Assembly: GCA_003427395.1 (NCBI GenBank)
Contig: BFEA01000687.1
Span: forward strand, 112,515 to 134,053
DNA length: 21,539 nucleotides
From: Chara braunii
Lineage: Eukaryota; Streptophyta; Charophyceae; Charales; Characeae
Direction: 5' to 3'
Part shown: piece after piece, positions 1 to 8,678 of the stretch
Position numbering within the stretch: position 1 is the stretch's first letter
Layout: each line of letters opens with the position of its first letter
Program-made: the position numbers and the translations under genes
The notes under the pieces: generated by a model
The model's database searches: none
What the model was told of the DNA's origin: nothing
Seen by the model: the letters and a program-made list of their open reading frames with translations, nothing else

Positions 1-850
1 GGGGCGGCCGGGACAAGGCGACCTTTTTTTTTTTGTCACATCTCGAAGAACGCCGCCCACCATCCCGTAGCCCCAGGCTTTGTCGGTGTGAATACCCTTA
101 AAGGGTATCCGCCCTGGTTTTTGCAAGTGACAAAAAATAAGTTTGGTTTAAAGTCTAAGTATACCGTGCGAGGCGAGGTTGGGTCTGTGGTTGACGTTGG
201 ACTGGATGGTTGACTAGAGTAGAGAGTGTGTGGGCGCGCAGACTTAAGGCACGCGTGATTTCTTTTGTTTTTGATGATCGTGGAAACCGGCGTTGATAAC
301 CGGCCATATTTTTATTTCCGATTAAACTAGGATTAAAAAGATTATGTCTCGTTTGATTGATGCGCTTGTCTGTGACTTGTGCGTACATGCGGAGAACGAT
401 ATCGACAATGAGGCGACCTTGAAGTATTTTCAGTAAGATTCGCGTGTCGCACAGTATCTGTTTTATTTAGGTGTCCGTCAAAACTAGACCTGGACTTGGG
501 CCTAGCGCCATTGGTTACAATGTCGGATTTCTAATCAAAGGATTTAGGGATCGAGATCGAGCGGCGATGACGAGAGAATATCAGAGTAACGTGAAGGGAC
601 CGAAGGGTCGAGGGCCCGACGGAGCTATCCCCCTTGGTTTTGTCATCGACAACGTGGGAATGGTGCTAGTGGGTTCTTTTTCCTCGATTCGTCATATTCT
701 GACGATTAAAAATTTTCTGAATATTTTATTATTCATTGTCGTATTATCATTATTATTTTATGCACTGGCATTTTTTTTAACTTGGGCGCGGCGCTGGATT
801 TAGAGATCGTTACGGGGTTCGGGGACTTTGAGCACGTGCCCCCTATGTTT
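1..850. other. Unassigned stretch without a supported gene
   Basis: No recognisable gene. It opens with GC-rich sequence and an 11-base T run (24-34), followed by TGTCACATCTCGAAG, which looks like the TG-start of some retrotransposon LTRs; no matching second LTR is visible, so this is only a suggestion. A 110-codon plus-strand frame at 471-803 begins with GTG, not ATG. It ends in a hydrophobic segment rich in L, F and I, but this stretch is encoded by a simple AT-rich tract (about 700-780). I do not consider it a gene. Confidence 0.4.
92..108. repeat. 17-bp near-perfect palindrome
   Basis: ATACCCTT and AAGGGTAT form 8-bp perfect arms around a single central A. With a one-base centre this is a cruciform or dimer-binding-site type palindrome rather than a stable hairpin. 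No neighbouring gene suggests a role. Confidence 0.6.
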
Positions 851-861
851 GACCTACGGGG

Positions 862-1329
862 TTAGGAGCAGGCATGTGCCTGGGTGAGGTGGCTCAGGGC
901 ACCAAGGATGAGTCCGTGGCGGTACTGTGTGCGCGGGCTGGGAACATGGAACCCTCCTCCATCTCAGTCTTCAAAGTTCCCACTTGAAAATTCACTGCTA
1001 CCACCAAGGTCAGCACCAAGACTGGCATCACCCGAACTCTCGTTGCGGTGTCACAGCGCGCCCAACACCCTCCTACTCGGTGCAGCGTCGAAGTTTCCAC
1101 GGTGGCCGAGCATAGGCCCATTCGCCAATTGCTCGCCCTGGCGCCATCTATATTGGGGTTGACTGATTCGGCGGCAGGTGAGTTGGTAAACGCACCTTAG
1201 CAGATTTCGACCTTCATAACCACTGCCTACGATGTGTATCAGCTAACACCGTATGTGGTGCCTGGGTTAACACACAGTTTGGCATCGGTGGACCAAGAGG
1301 GAATCTTTGGTGGGGGCTCGCAGCGATAA
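862..1329 (+). pseudogene. Decayed open frame of unknown origin
   Basis: Reading from 862, the frame runs 155 codons to a TAA at 1327-1329 with only two internal stops (TGA at 985-987, TAG at 1198-1200). The peptide has normal-looking composition (for example MEPSSISVFKVPT, then a Thr/Val-rich stretch) and is not low complexity. A perfect donor-like CAG|GTGAGT lies at 1175-1183, so an exon could end at 1177, before the second stop. I recognise no domain. It may be an eroded transposon or host exon, or chance; confidence is low. Confidence 0.25.
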
Positions 1330-1911
1330 TGTAGCGCGGATCCAAGGTTGCGGTATGAGCATACCCATAGGGACCAGTGGGTGGTGTACCATCTTTGCAG
1401 AATGAGGCCAGGGGAACTCTGAAGCAGTCACATCCGTGCTCAAGCCTCCAACAAGGGAACATACGGGAGCTGCACCCACTAGCAGGGGCGATATCTGCTG
1501 TAGCGGGTGGGTAGGTACTGACCAGGGGTTAGCCGGTAGTATCGGGGCCGGACTTTTTCGAAGTACCAGTCGCTTGCCTCCGTCCAGTTTCTTTCCCCCC
1601 CCCTACAAGCGTCAGCAGCCTCTTCTCAATGCTATTCGGCGGGGACCGACGACATATCACTAAGTAACGGGCGATGGGGATGGTCGGGCAGCGCTGAGCA
1701 GCTGCGGGCCGATCGACAAGCAGCGAGCCGAGCAGACGATGCCAGAGCGTTGTTGGGGGGGGCGTCTACTACCAGGTGTTGCGCTAGCAGTAGTGGAGGA
1801 GACAAGTAGCGGAGCATCAGGTAGGGAATGAGTTCGGACGGCTTACCGCGCCATGGGCGGTCGGGAATCATGATGATAAAGAACGGATTGGACGCAGTTA
1901 AGGAGACGTAG

Positions 1912-1973
1912 CTCTCTCGATCCTTAGCGGAATCGAGAGAGGTAAGAGGCAATCCCGGGGTTTTCGCCCCGGG
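1912..1973. repeat. Two adjacent hairpins
   Basis: First hairpin: CTCTCTCGAT (1912-1921) pairs perfectly with ATCGAGAGAG (1932-1941), and the stem continues inward as CC with GGA, leaving one bulge and a very short loop. Twelve bases later CCCGGGG (1954-1960) pairs perfectly with CCCCGGG (1967-1973) around TTTTCG. No T-run follows the second stem, so a simple terminator is not indicated. Their function is unknown. Confidence 0.65.
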
Positions 1974-2580
1974 TGAATTCAATTATGATGTCAGATTGAG
2001 TACGAGGTTAGAGTAGGAAGAGGTTAGTAAAGAAAAGGAAGCGCAGATATGGTGGAGTGAAGGAAGAAGAAGAGGAGATGAACGTGCTTTGCTCATTCTT
2101 GTGCGGATTTGGATTAGGAAAGGTGGAAGATAGGGGTTTTTGCAAGGGGCGAATTCGAATCCGGGGTTAGATTAGTGTGAAAATTAGTATAGTAAGAATG
2201 ATAGGGAGAACACTGTGCGCCGAGGTTGGAGAAAGTGTGGAGTGTGAGAGAGTGAATAGTCCACAATTCGCCCGATTCTCAACGAGGTTGGGCGAACCAA
2301 GACCCGAGTAAGGGGTTTTAAGGCCGTACGAGTGTGATGGTGGAGTTGGATCTCGCGACAGGTTAGTAGATTAGAAGTTAGTAGAAAAATGGGCTGCGCG
2401 TGGTAGACGGGAAGATTCGGATATGGCACGAATAAGAGACAAGTACTTTCCTCGGATCCGATGGATTCGAGCGAGTGAGGATGTCGAGGTGAGGATTTAG
2501 ACTAGTGTGAGTCGCTTGGTGAGGCTGATTTTTGGAATTAGCGGATCAACTTCTTATTTTTTGCACGGTAATGATAAATA

Positions 2581-2623
2581 TGAGAATGCATCTTCCTGTG
2601 TTTTAGCGGAAGATTCATTCTCA
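2581..2623. repeat. 16-bp-arm hairpin
   Basis: TGAGAATGCATCTTCC (2581-2596) pairs with GGAAGATTCATTCTCA (2608-2623), with one mismatch (C against T) and an 11-base loop. The arms are too short for most MITEs but unlikely to arise by chance at this perfection. It could be a small foldback element, a structured RNA or the relic of a terminal inverted repeat pair. Confidence 0.7.
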
Positions 2624-3612
2624 TTTACTGCAGATTGATAACTGCAGCGTTATCGTACTAGTCACAGTGGTAGCTGCTTCTAACACCACTGGCCACACGA
2701 GTTGTCATCCACGCGGCTAGCCCACATGGTCAGGCTCTTCAACATCGACGTCACGAGTGTGCTCTGAAGGAACGAGCGCTGCGGAGGCTGGGCAATGGGC
2801 GGATCAGGCGCAACAAAGAAAGCGGGTCAAAGAGAAAAGAAGGGGAGCCGGACTACGTACTTGGTCGGGTGCGGACGGAGGTGCAGGAAGGGCGGATGTA
2901 TCAATCCGCGTTTCTCCGGAAGATCCAATCCGATGTTACTCATCTCATCAATGGAAGACACTTCTTCCTACCTCTTTTTATGTACGCAGTAGTGGAGGTT
3001 TGAGAGGACAGCGTGAGTTCTACGGTAAGGCTTACCCGCTGGCCGCACTGCATATTTTGACGATCGGAGTGACCGAAGGCGAGCTATAGACTGGATACTT
3101 GCCTGGCCGAGGCTGTGCTCATATCGCCAGATCGAAGGACTGAGAAGCAAGCTGGGGGGGGGTTGTAGACTGTACTTGCTAGACTGGGGGCCGCTCATCC
3201 CAGTTGCCAAAGCAGCCATAAGTCAACCGCGGAGTACAGACCTATCTGTTAGCTGGCATGCCGCACTTACGTAGCCGAACAGGCCGTGATGTGACTCTAC
3301 TACAAGGAAGGGGGAGGCTGCGTTTTGTACCCACGGCCAGTGTTTTGAGATGTGACTGAGGCGGTCCAAGACCTTGAAGCCTTGTGGAATAGCACAACTC
3401 GTTGACTAGGGTCTATTGTTGCAAACTGAAGGGTCGTCAGGGAGACGACGGCTCAAGATTTGACTTCGGTTGACGACGTTATTGCGTTCTGGCCGCCATT
3501 GCGGGGCCCTCAGGAGACTGAAGGTATCAAGACCCTCTCCTAGGAGTTGAGTTTGTCCCCCTCCTGTATCTCGAGAGTCTCAAACCCCTCCTTCTGTCTT
3601 TCTTATTCTCAG

Positions 3613-3752
3613 TCTAGTCCTGTTACGAGAGGAAGGCGGTAGGCGGGATTGCAACCCGTAGGACCGCAACAAGACTCTGTGGGGAGTCAACCCACCGATT
3701 GAGGAAGTTCTAACGGAACTCAAGAGGAGTTCTGGAGGCAGAGAACTGAGAG
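3613..3752 (+). other. Exon-like segment with flanking splice-like signals
   Basis: A pyrimidine-rich tract ending in CAG (3610-3612) is followed by 140 bases and then AG|GTAATC (3751-3758), so both ends look like plant-type splice sites. All three frames contain a stop, so any exon would be untranslated, decayed or spurious. A TATAAA lies just downstream at 3773-3778, giving an alternative reading as part of an LTR or promoter. Nothing in the sequence decides between these. Confidence 0.2.
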
Positions 3753-3880
3753 GTAATCATTTGTTTTCCCTCTATAAACCCAGTTATAACCCTTATCTGT
3801 ATTCTTTGTTTCGTTTTGACTGAGTATACTGTTTGTATCCCTACGTTGACTTTCAGTTTGACTTCAGGACATGATTCAGA

Positions 3881-4235
3881 CTAAGTAAAGGAATGTATGC
3901 GCAATGTCAATTTCAATTTCATTGTTTGACTGAAGGCAGATTGTGGGGTTGCATCTGGGGAAGGATGGGAGGAAAGCAGTATTGCTTGAGTTTGACTGGG
4001 TCTATCAAAGGTTGGGCAAGTCTCCATAAGTTTGGGGAAGCCCAGTGCTATGTTTATTTTGAATTGCTTGGAGAACCAGACATGTTCCATAAGTTTGGGT
4101 GGTCTGGTTGCTCTGACTAGTGAAGGGTGACTGTGATTGACTTTTAGGGACCAAGCATGTTTCATAAGTTTGGGTGACTTGGTCGCCTTGTTTACTTTGG
4201 GTTTCTTTCAGTTTCTTTTTGTTCTGAACGAGGAT
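3881..4235. repeat. Region replacing the gypsy 3' end, with a repeated 12-mer
   Basis: Going downstream on the minus strand, gypsy RNase H homology stops near 4236. This sequence lies where the rest of RNase H, integrase and a 3' LTR should be. It contains CATAAGTTTGGG three times (4025-4036, 4088-4099, 4163-4174), the last two each preceded by a CATGTT/CATGTTT context, so a roughly 60-75-base unit seems to have been duplicated and has diverged. I recognise no integrase HHCC or DDE motif in any frame. Confidence 0.5.
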
Positions 4236-4243
4236 GTCTGAGC

Positions 4244-4933
4244 TTAAAAGAACCTTCCAAGAGGATAGTGTCTCCAATGGGTGAGCGCATTATATATCGC
4301 ATAGAGCTCCTTCTCATAGGTGGACTTAGCCAACTTCTGAGAGGGCATGTTTTTGGACGTGTACTCGATTGGCCTCAACTTTGGCCCCTCGTGCTGTGTG
4401 AGCACGGCACCTATGTCATATTGGCTAGCATCCGTGGTGACTATAAGAGGCTTGTCAGGATTGGGAAGCTTCAAGACCTCATGGTGTGTCAACGCATGCT
4501 TCAAATGTCTGAAAGCAGCCTCACACCTGCCTGTCCACTCCCATGGGGTGTTAAGGCGGGTCAGGTCCGTCAAAGGGGCAGCAACTATGCTATAGTTCTT
4601 CACAAAATTGCGATAGTAGCCGGTCATCCCTAAGAAGGACCTCATCTCAGTCACAGACTGAGGACGCGGCCAGTCACGAATGCTGGCCACCTTCGCGTCA
4701 TCGGGCTTCAATCCCTCCGCGGAAATCTCATGACCCATGTACAAGATACGGGTGCGGCCAAACTCGCACTTCTCACCATTAATCTTGAACTTATGATGTC
4801 TAAGGAGACTAAGGACTTTGTCCCAATGAGCCACATGCTCCTCGACAGTCCTACTAAAAATAAGTATGTTATCGAGGTACACGATGACAAACTTGTCCAA
4901 GTAGTCATGAAAGATCCGATTCATAGCGTGCTG
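4244..4933 (-). pseudogene. pol: Gypsy reverse transcriptase C-terminal half plus partial RNase H
   Basis: This part encodes the RT palm from QHAMNRIFHDYLDKF through the active-site box, which reads YLDN where the family has YLDD, then the thumb (FLGMTGYYRNFV, PLTDL) and RNase H. RNase H shows TTDASQYDIGAVL and YEKELYAIYNAL (the expected catalytic D and E). It breaks after HYPLGRFF: an extra T gives a stop, and the out-of-frame continuation KLR matches what should follow. The later RNase H residues (TDHQ) are lost. The N codon of YLDN is at 4868-4870 (AAC, one G-to-A step from GAC), so the polymerase would be inactive. Confidence 0.9.
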
Positions 4934-5033
4934 CGAGACTACCCTCAATCGCCGTGCGACAAGGACCCCCCTAAGGCCATCTCCAACCTACACAACCTTA
5001 AAAAAAATAAAAAAATAAAAATAATAAAATAAA
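4934..5033 (+). mobile_element. 100-bp A-tailed insertion inside gypsy RT
   Basis: The RT frame is broken exactly between ...GLCNAPDTF (5034 and above) and QHAMNRIF (4933 and below), which normally adjoin. The intervening ~100 bases read on the plus strand as a ~65-bp body followed by an A-rich tail with scattered T (about 4999-5033). An A-rich 3' end suggests a short non-LTR retroposon (SINE-like) or a retroposed RNA fragment. I see no A/B-box promoter clear enough to call it tRNA-derived and no convincing target-site duplication. Boundaries are placed by where the RT reading resumes. Confidence 0.65.
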
Positions 5034-5792
5034 AAAGGTGTCTGGAGCATTGCAAAGGCCGAAAGGCATCACCACAAACTCGTACAGACCGTACCTGGTC
5101 TGAAAAACGGTTTTGTGTTGATCCTTGGGCCAGATTGCAATCTGATGGTACCCGGACTTCAGATCTATCTTACTGAAGTACCGACACCCTTGCACTCTAT
5201 CTAGCAAATCGTCGATGCGCGGTAGGGGCTTTCGGTTCTTGACAATGATGACATTGAGGCCCCTATAGTCAATGCACATTCTCAAAGTTCCCCCCTTCTT
5301 AGGTACAAATAAGACTGGAGATCCATAAGGAGAGACACTCGGTCGGATCCAACCCTTCTCTATGAGTTCCTTGAGTTATCGGCGAAGTTCATCAAGCTTG
5401 CCTGGAGACATCCGATAGATCCTACCCTTCGGGATGCTAGACCCTGGGATAATCTTTATCGCGTGGACGACCGCCCTCTCGACAACCCCTGTCGGCTCTT
5501 CAAATAGATCAGGGTACTTAGCAACTACTCCCTCTATCTTCGACGACATTTTCACCGACTCGCCTGCAACAGAAACATAAACTAGATACATACCATCCTC
5601 CTGATTCTGCTTATAATAGTTATAAAACGCGACCACACACATGCATCCGTAGGACTCAATCAGACTACTAGCTTTGAACTTACGTAATTTGGTGGTCCCT
5701 CCACCGGGCAAAGTGTGTTTGACCACTTTTTGATCCCAGTCAAACTGGGGTTGTGCCACAGAGAGGTAGTACATACCTAACAAGATATGCAT
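5034..5792 (-). pseudogene. pol: Gypsy protease-RT linker and RT N-terminal half
   Basis: The frame begins with the post-protease motif HILLGMYYLSVAQPQFDW, passes a connector (KYPDLFEEPTG) and reaches MSPGKLDELRR. There a TAA (5376-5378) replaces a probable Gln codon; the frame then continues as [26 protein letters not shown] and the RT motifs [35 protein letters not shown] (motif A, catalytic Asp) and MPFGLCNAP. Apart from the stop, the RT fingers and palm are well preserved. The half ends at the 100-bp A-tailed insertion. Confidence 0.9.
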
Positions 5793-6242
5793 GGGAGATC
5801 ATCGCTCACTAGGAATGAAACATGATGTCTCAGTTCCCCTCCCACGTACGGGAAACAACACTCAACGTTTTGGAGGTAGTCATTAACTACCATGCGTTGT
5901 TTGTTAGCACAGGTCGACTCAGGCGCTGCACTTGCCCCGGTAAGCGCAACCTCTCAACGCAAGCGTGACTAATGAAGCTCATGGTCGAGCAAGTGTCATA
6001 ATAGGCCCCGACCTTGGGCCGCCAATGACCACCTCGCTGACGAACATATCACCTTTAGATGCTTTGACCAATGTCGTCCAAGAAGCTAGTGGGTCTGTTC
6101 TACACCACTCCTCCTCTAGCTCCTCTAGGGACTCAAACACATTCACCGAACAGAGGCTCGATGGGTTTGAACGTGTTTGTTGGACGACGATGAAGTCAGT
6201 AGCTTGGGCCATCTTTCGAGATGGTGAGGGTGTGTCCACCAC
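5793..6242 (-). pseudogene. Gypsy aspartic protease region, frameshifted
   Basis: On the minus strand the peptide GAYYDTCSTMSFISHACVE (catalytic Asp codon 5995-5997) has the layout of the retropepsin active-site loop followed by a hydrophobic FI pair, as in DSGATHSFIS-type proteases. Here the third residue is Cys rather than Gly (D-T-C-S). The preceding frame (up to 6242) ends a few codons past GPIMTLARP, so a frameshift lies near 6005. Downstream LRHHVSFLVSDDLP, close to the LLGMYYLS motif, needs another frame change near 5795. The order matches pol between the CCHC knuckle and RT. Confidence 0.7.
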
Positions 6243-6271
6243 CTCGACCCTAGCAGAAACAACTACTATTC

Positions 6272-6469
6272 CTACTGACCCGACGTGTTTTCCGAAGCAG
6301 TGTCAGAACTGTTGGCCACATTGCTACCAACGGGAGTGGAGGATCCCAACGCCTGCCCCATCGTAGGCGGGATCTTTTCGGTCACCTTCTTATTTCGGCA
6401 CTTGAACTGGTTATGGCCGTATTGGCCACAACGAACGCAAGTCTGCCGCGTGTACCGATCTCTCCACAC
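6272..6469 (-). pseudogene. gag: Gag nucleocapsid with CCHC zinc knuckle
   Basis: The short frame contains CVRCGQYGHNQFKC, a perfect C-x2-C-x4-H-x4-C retroviral-type zinc knuckle that binds RNA in nucleocapsid. It is preceded by basic residues (WRDRYTRQT) and followed by a Ser/Thr/Pro-rich tail. It lies between the gag core and the protease, the standard place. A frameshift separates it from the gag frame above 6630, since the intervening peptide is best read in a different frame. Confidence 0.85.
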
Positions 6470-6630
6470 GTCCTCAATGAGACCTGCTTTCTCCCATGGA
6501 GGAGCATTGGGGTCAACTTGACTCCTTGACCGGGAACCTCCACGGTGCTACAGGTCGCCTTACCTTTTTGAGTTACGGCAGCGACTACTCCACCCCCTGA
6601 AGCTTCTACGCTGATGGCCTCTGAACCCAC

Positions 6631-7987
6631 TCACGACTGGAAGTCATCATCCAATTCGATTGTGGAACCATCGTTGTCGACAAACATGATGCGTCCATTC
6701 GTTTTCCAGTTGGGAGGCGGTGACTTCTTCCTACCATCCGTCGTGGGAGTCTGACCATGCCCTATCTTTGCCTCAAGATCTAGGGCCTTCTTGCTAAACG
6801 AGGAAAAATTGTGCATGTTGATGTTGGCCTCACCTGCCAACTGATTCCTGAGAGGCATGAGAAAGCATCTTAGGTAGGAGGTGAGTAAGACCTGGGGGTC
6901 ATAGCGCACCCCAGGGACACAGATCAGACGCTCTACTGCGTCAGTGGCCTCCCTTACTGACTTAACCTGCTTGGTATGCAGTGTCAGGATCGCGTCAGTT
7001 GGCTTTTGGGCCTCCTGAGGATCATGCCACCTGTCTTCCACTAACTCGAGGAAGTCATCCAGTTTCTAGGTGACCGCCCAAGCGCGAAAGTCATGACCGT
7101 ACCCCTGTAACTGCACTAAACCACTCAACCATCTTGCTGCACTTCCCTCTAGATAGGAGGCAGCCACAAGCACTTCCTCGTCTGGCAAGGTAAGTTTGCA
7201 CTTGACATAGACTGACACTGCCCTAAAACAGGTGTCGAGGTTGTTGCCCCTCTTATCCCCTGTAAAGGGTTTAGGAGCGGCAATGGCCGTCTTTGGAACC
7301 CACTGACTTTGTCCCGGTACCTGCATCAATCTGGGTTGTGGACCCTGTGGTGCAGGCTGCTGCACTTGGTGTTGCTAGGGCTGTGTGCCCTGCGGCTGTA
7401 TAGGCTGCGAGACAGCAGATTGCCCGCTTACGGCAACCTGCGATGGAGGTTGGGAAAACACTGTCTGTACAGGAATCAGTACACATTCCTAGGGAAGTGG
7501 CTTGAACCGATGTTGGGAGGACATATGGGGATACCCCAGTCACCGGTGGGACAAAAGGAGGAGGTTGTACAACGGGCCATGCACCAGGCCCAGACAACGA
7601 TGGTGCTGCCTGCGCTCGCCAAGGCCAGACTTTGTTGGATGTCCTCAAGGAGAGTCATGTGGTGATCTTGCATCTCTACAACACCTAGCAAGATTGTCCG
7701 CAACATCCTCGCATCGTCATCCATCTGCGTCAGGTCCATTCCCTCTAACTCACTAATGTCCGCTTGTCTTCGCTGCATTGTGTCTCTTCTCCTAATCATT
7801 CTTTCCTTCTCCGCTTTTATCTCTCCCAAAACCTTCTGTAGTTGTGCCTCCTGTAGGGTTGCCTGCTGTATGGCGATCTCATCAGGAGTCAACACTAAGG
7901 GTTGGCTTGCCATAACGCCAGTGGACTGACTCATGATCTGCGCGACCGTTGACCCTACAGAACCTGAACTACTAGCATGAGAAGTCT
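6631..7987 (-). pseudogene. gag: Gypsy gag, C-terminal part, with stops and frameshifts
   Basis: From 7987 down, the frame encodes a Ser-rich start, then PLVLTPDEIAIQQ and a charged, probably coiled-coil helix (LQEAQLQKVLGEIKAEKERM). A Pro/Gln-rich linker follows (needing frame changes near 7600 and 7500), with a TAG near 7378-7380 inside it. The capsid-like core then reads PKPFTGDKRGNNLDTCFRAV, DEEVLVAASYLEGSAARWL and, after a TAG at 7066-7068, KLDDFLELVEDRWHDPQEA and YLRCFLMPLRNQLAGEA. This matches the Retrotrans_gag pattern (ARxW..L). The first codons lie beyond the PLE insertion, at 14028-14255. Confidence 0.85.
7977..7987. repeat. Target-site duplication, left copy
   Basis: ATGAGAAGTCT on the plus strand immediately abuts the 3' end of the PLE-type element (ATAG at 7988). 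The identical 11 bases occur at 14028-14038 on the other side. The bases outside each copy differ, so the duplication is 11 bp as far as can be seen. Confidence 0.8.
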
Positions 7988-8207
7988 ATAGAAAAACACA
8001 AATGGACATTACTTGAAAGAAGACGATAAGAGTTTTACTATCATGGCATAATCACCTTCCTTCCCACGTCACGTTAACGCACATTGTTAAGGTTTTCAAC
8101 CCTTCTACTCTTACACCACTCAAGTTGAGGTGAAAAATCCTTCCCTACACTATGTTTTAAATACCAACACAGTCTACTTGCTACACATACCCACCCCGGC
8201 CTAGTAC

Positions 8208-8234
8208 CCCATGGTCCTCGTGAGGTACCATGGG
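8208..8234. repeat. Conserved 3'-UTR palindrome hairpin (partner at 13229-13255)
   Basis: CCCATGG (8208-8214) pairs with CCATGGG (8228-8234), and inner CCT/AGG pairs close a tight loop after a one-base bulge. The same 27 bases occur without change at 13229-13255, although neighbouring positions have mutated. It directly borders the A-rich tract. In PLE- and LINE-type elements, 3'-UTR hairpins can be the RT recognition site; that role is inferred here. Confidence 0.6.
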
Positions 8235-8561
8235 ACTAAAATTAAAAATTAAAAAAAATAAAAAATTATAAAACATTAAAAATAAATAAATAAATAAATA
8301 ACGTCCTGCTGCGTACGTCACCCACAACGATACCGCGCCGTTACTTTCATATGTGGCTTTCTTTTAACTGAGCCGAAACTGATGTATTCGCACAAAACAG
8401 CTCGGTCCGATTCAGACACTTCATACCAGGTCTTCAGTCGGCTTTCGCGAACACCGCTTGTTTCAAAAAAGGACAAATGCTAGTATCAGGCTATCAGATT
8501 TCATAACTTCGTGATAGTCGCATTGGTCCTCGCTTGCTGGTAAGTGCCAGAAGAGAATTAA

Positions 8562-8575
8562 TGGGCTTGCGCCCA
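8562..8575 (-). repeat. GNRA-capped hairpin near the RT stop (partner at 13577-13590)
   Basis: On the minus strand the RNA reads TGGGC-GCAA-GCCCA, a 5-bp stem closed by a GCAA tetraloop (GNRA class, known for stability and tertiary contacts). It lies about 100 bases downstream of the RT stop and is identical in the truncated copy. A function in RNA packaging or RT binding is inferred only. Confidence 0.5.
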
Positions 8576-8678
8576 CTAGCAATATGGAAGCGTCAGATAT
8601 CAGACCGAAAAAATCTCGTTGGTCGGAAAGAAGAAGGAAACCAAGGTCGAATCCGCAGATTTAGAACCTCCGAGGGCG

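Larger units (their letters stand above)
1330..3612. other. Unassigned intergenic or relic sequence
   Basis: Short frames occur on both strands, but none has a convincing start, domain or composition. The stretch holds the hairpins at 1912-1973 and 2581-2623. It ends in a pyrimidine-rich run (about 3590-3610) closing with TTCTCAG, which resembles a 3' splice site. I see no RNA gene and no transposon domain here. Confidence 0.4.

Noticed and set aside
471-803. 110-codon frame with a hydrophobic C-terminus
   Set aside because: GTG start, hydrophobic part encoded by simple AT-rich sequence, no domain or eukaryotic gene signals.
2757-3219. Cys-rich small frame (about 2795-2992) and overlapping frames as genes
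   Set aside because: Overlapping frames on both strands, no domain, no promoter or splice support.
8341-8640. Possible hammerhead ribozyme in the pseudo-LTR, as reported in many PLEs
   Set aside because: CTGAAGA (minus strand, near 8431) and GAAA-like pieces occur, but not in the order and spacing with flanking stems needed; other candidates (CTGATGT, CTGATAG) break the CUGANGA core.
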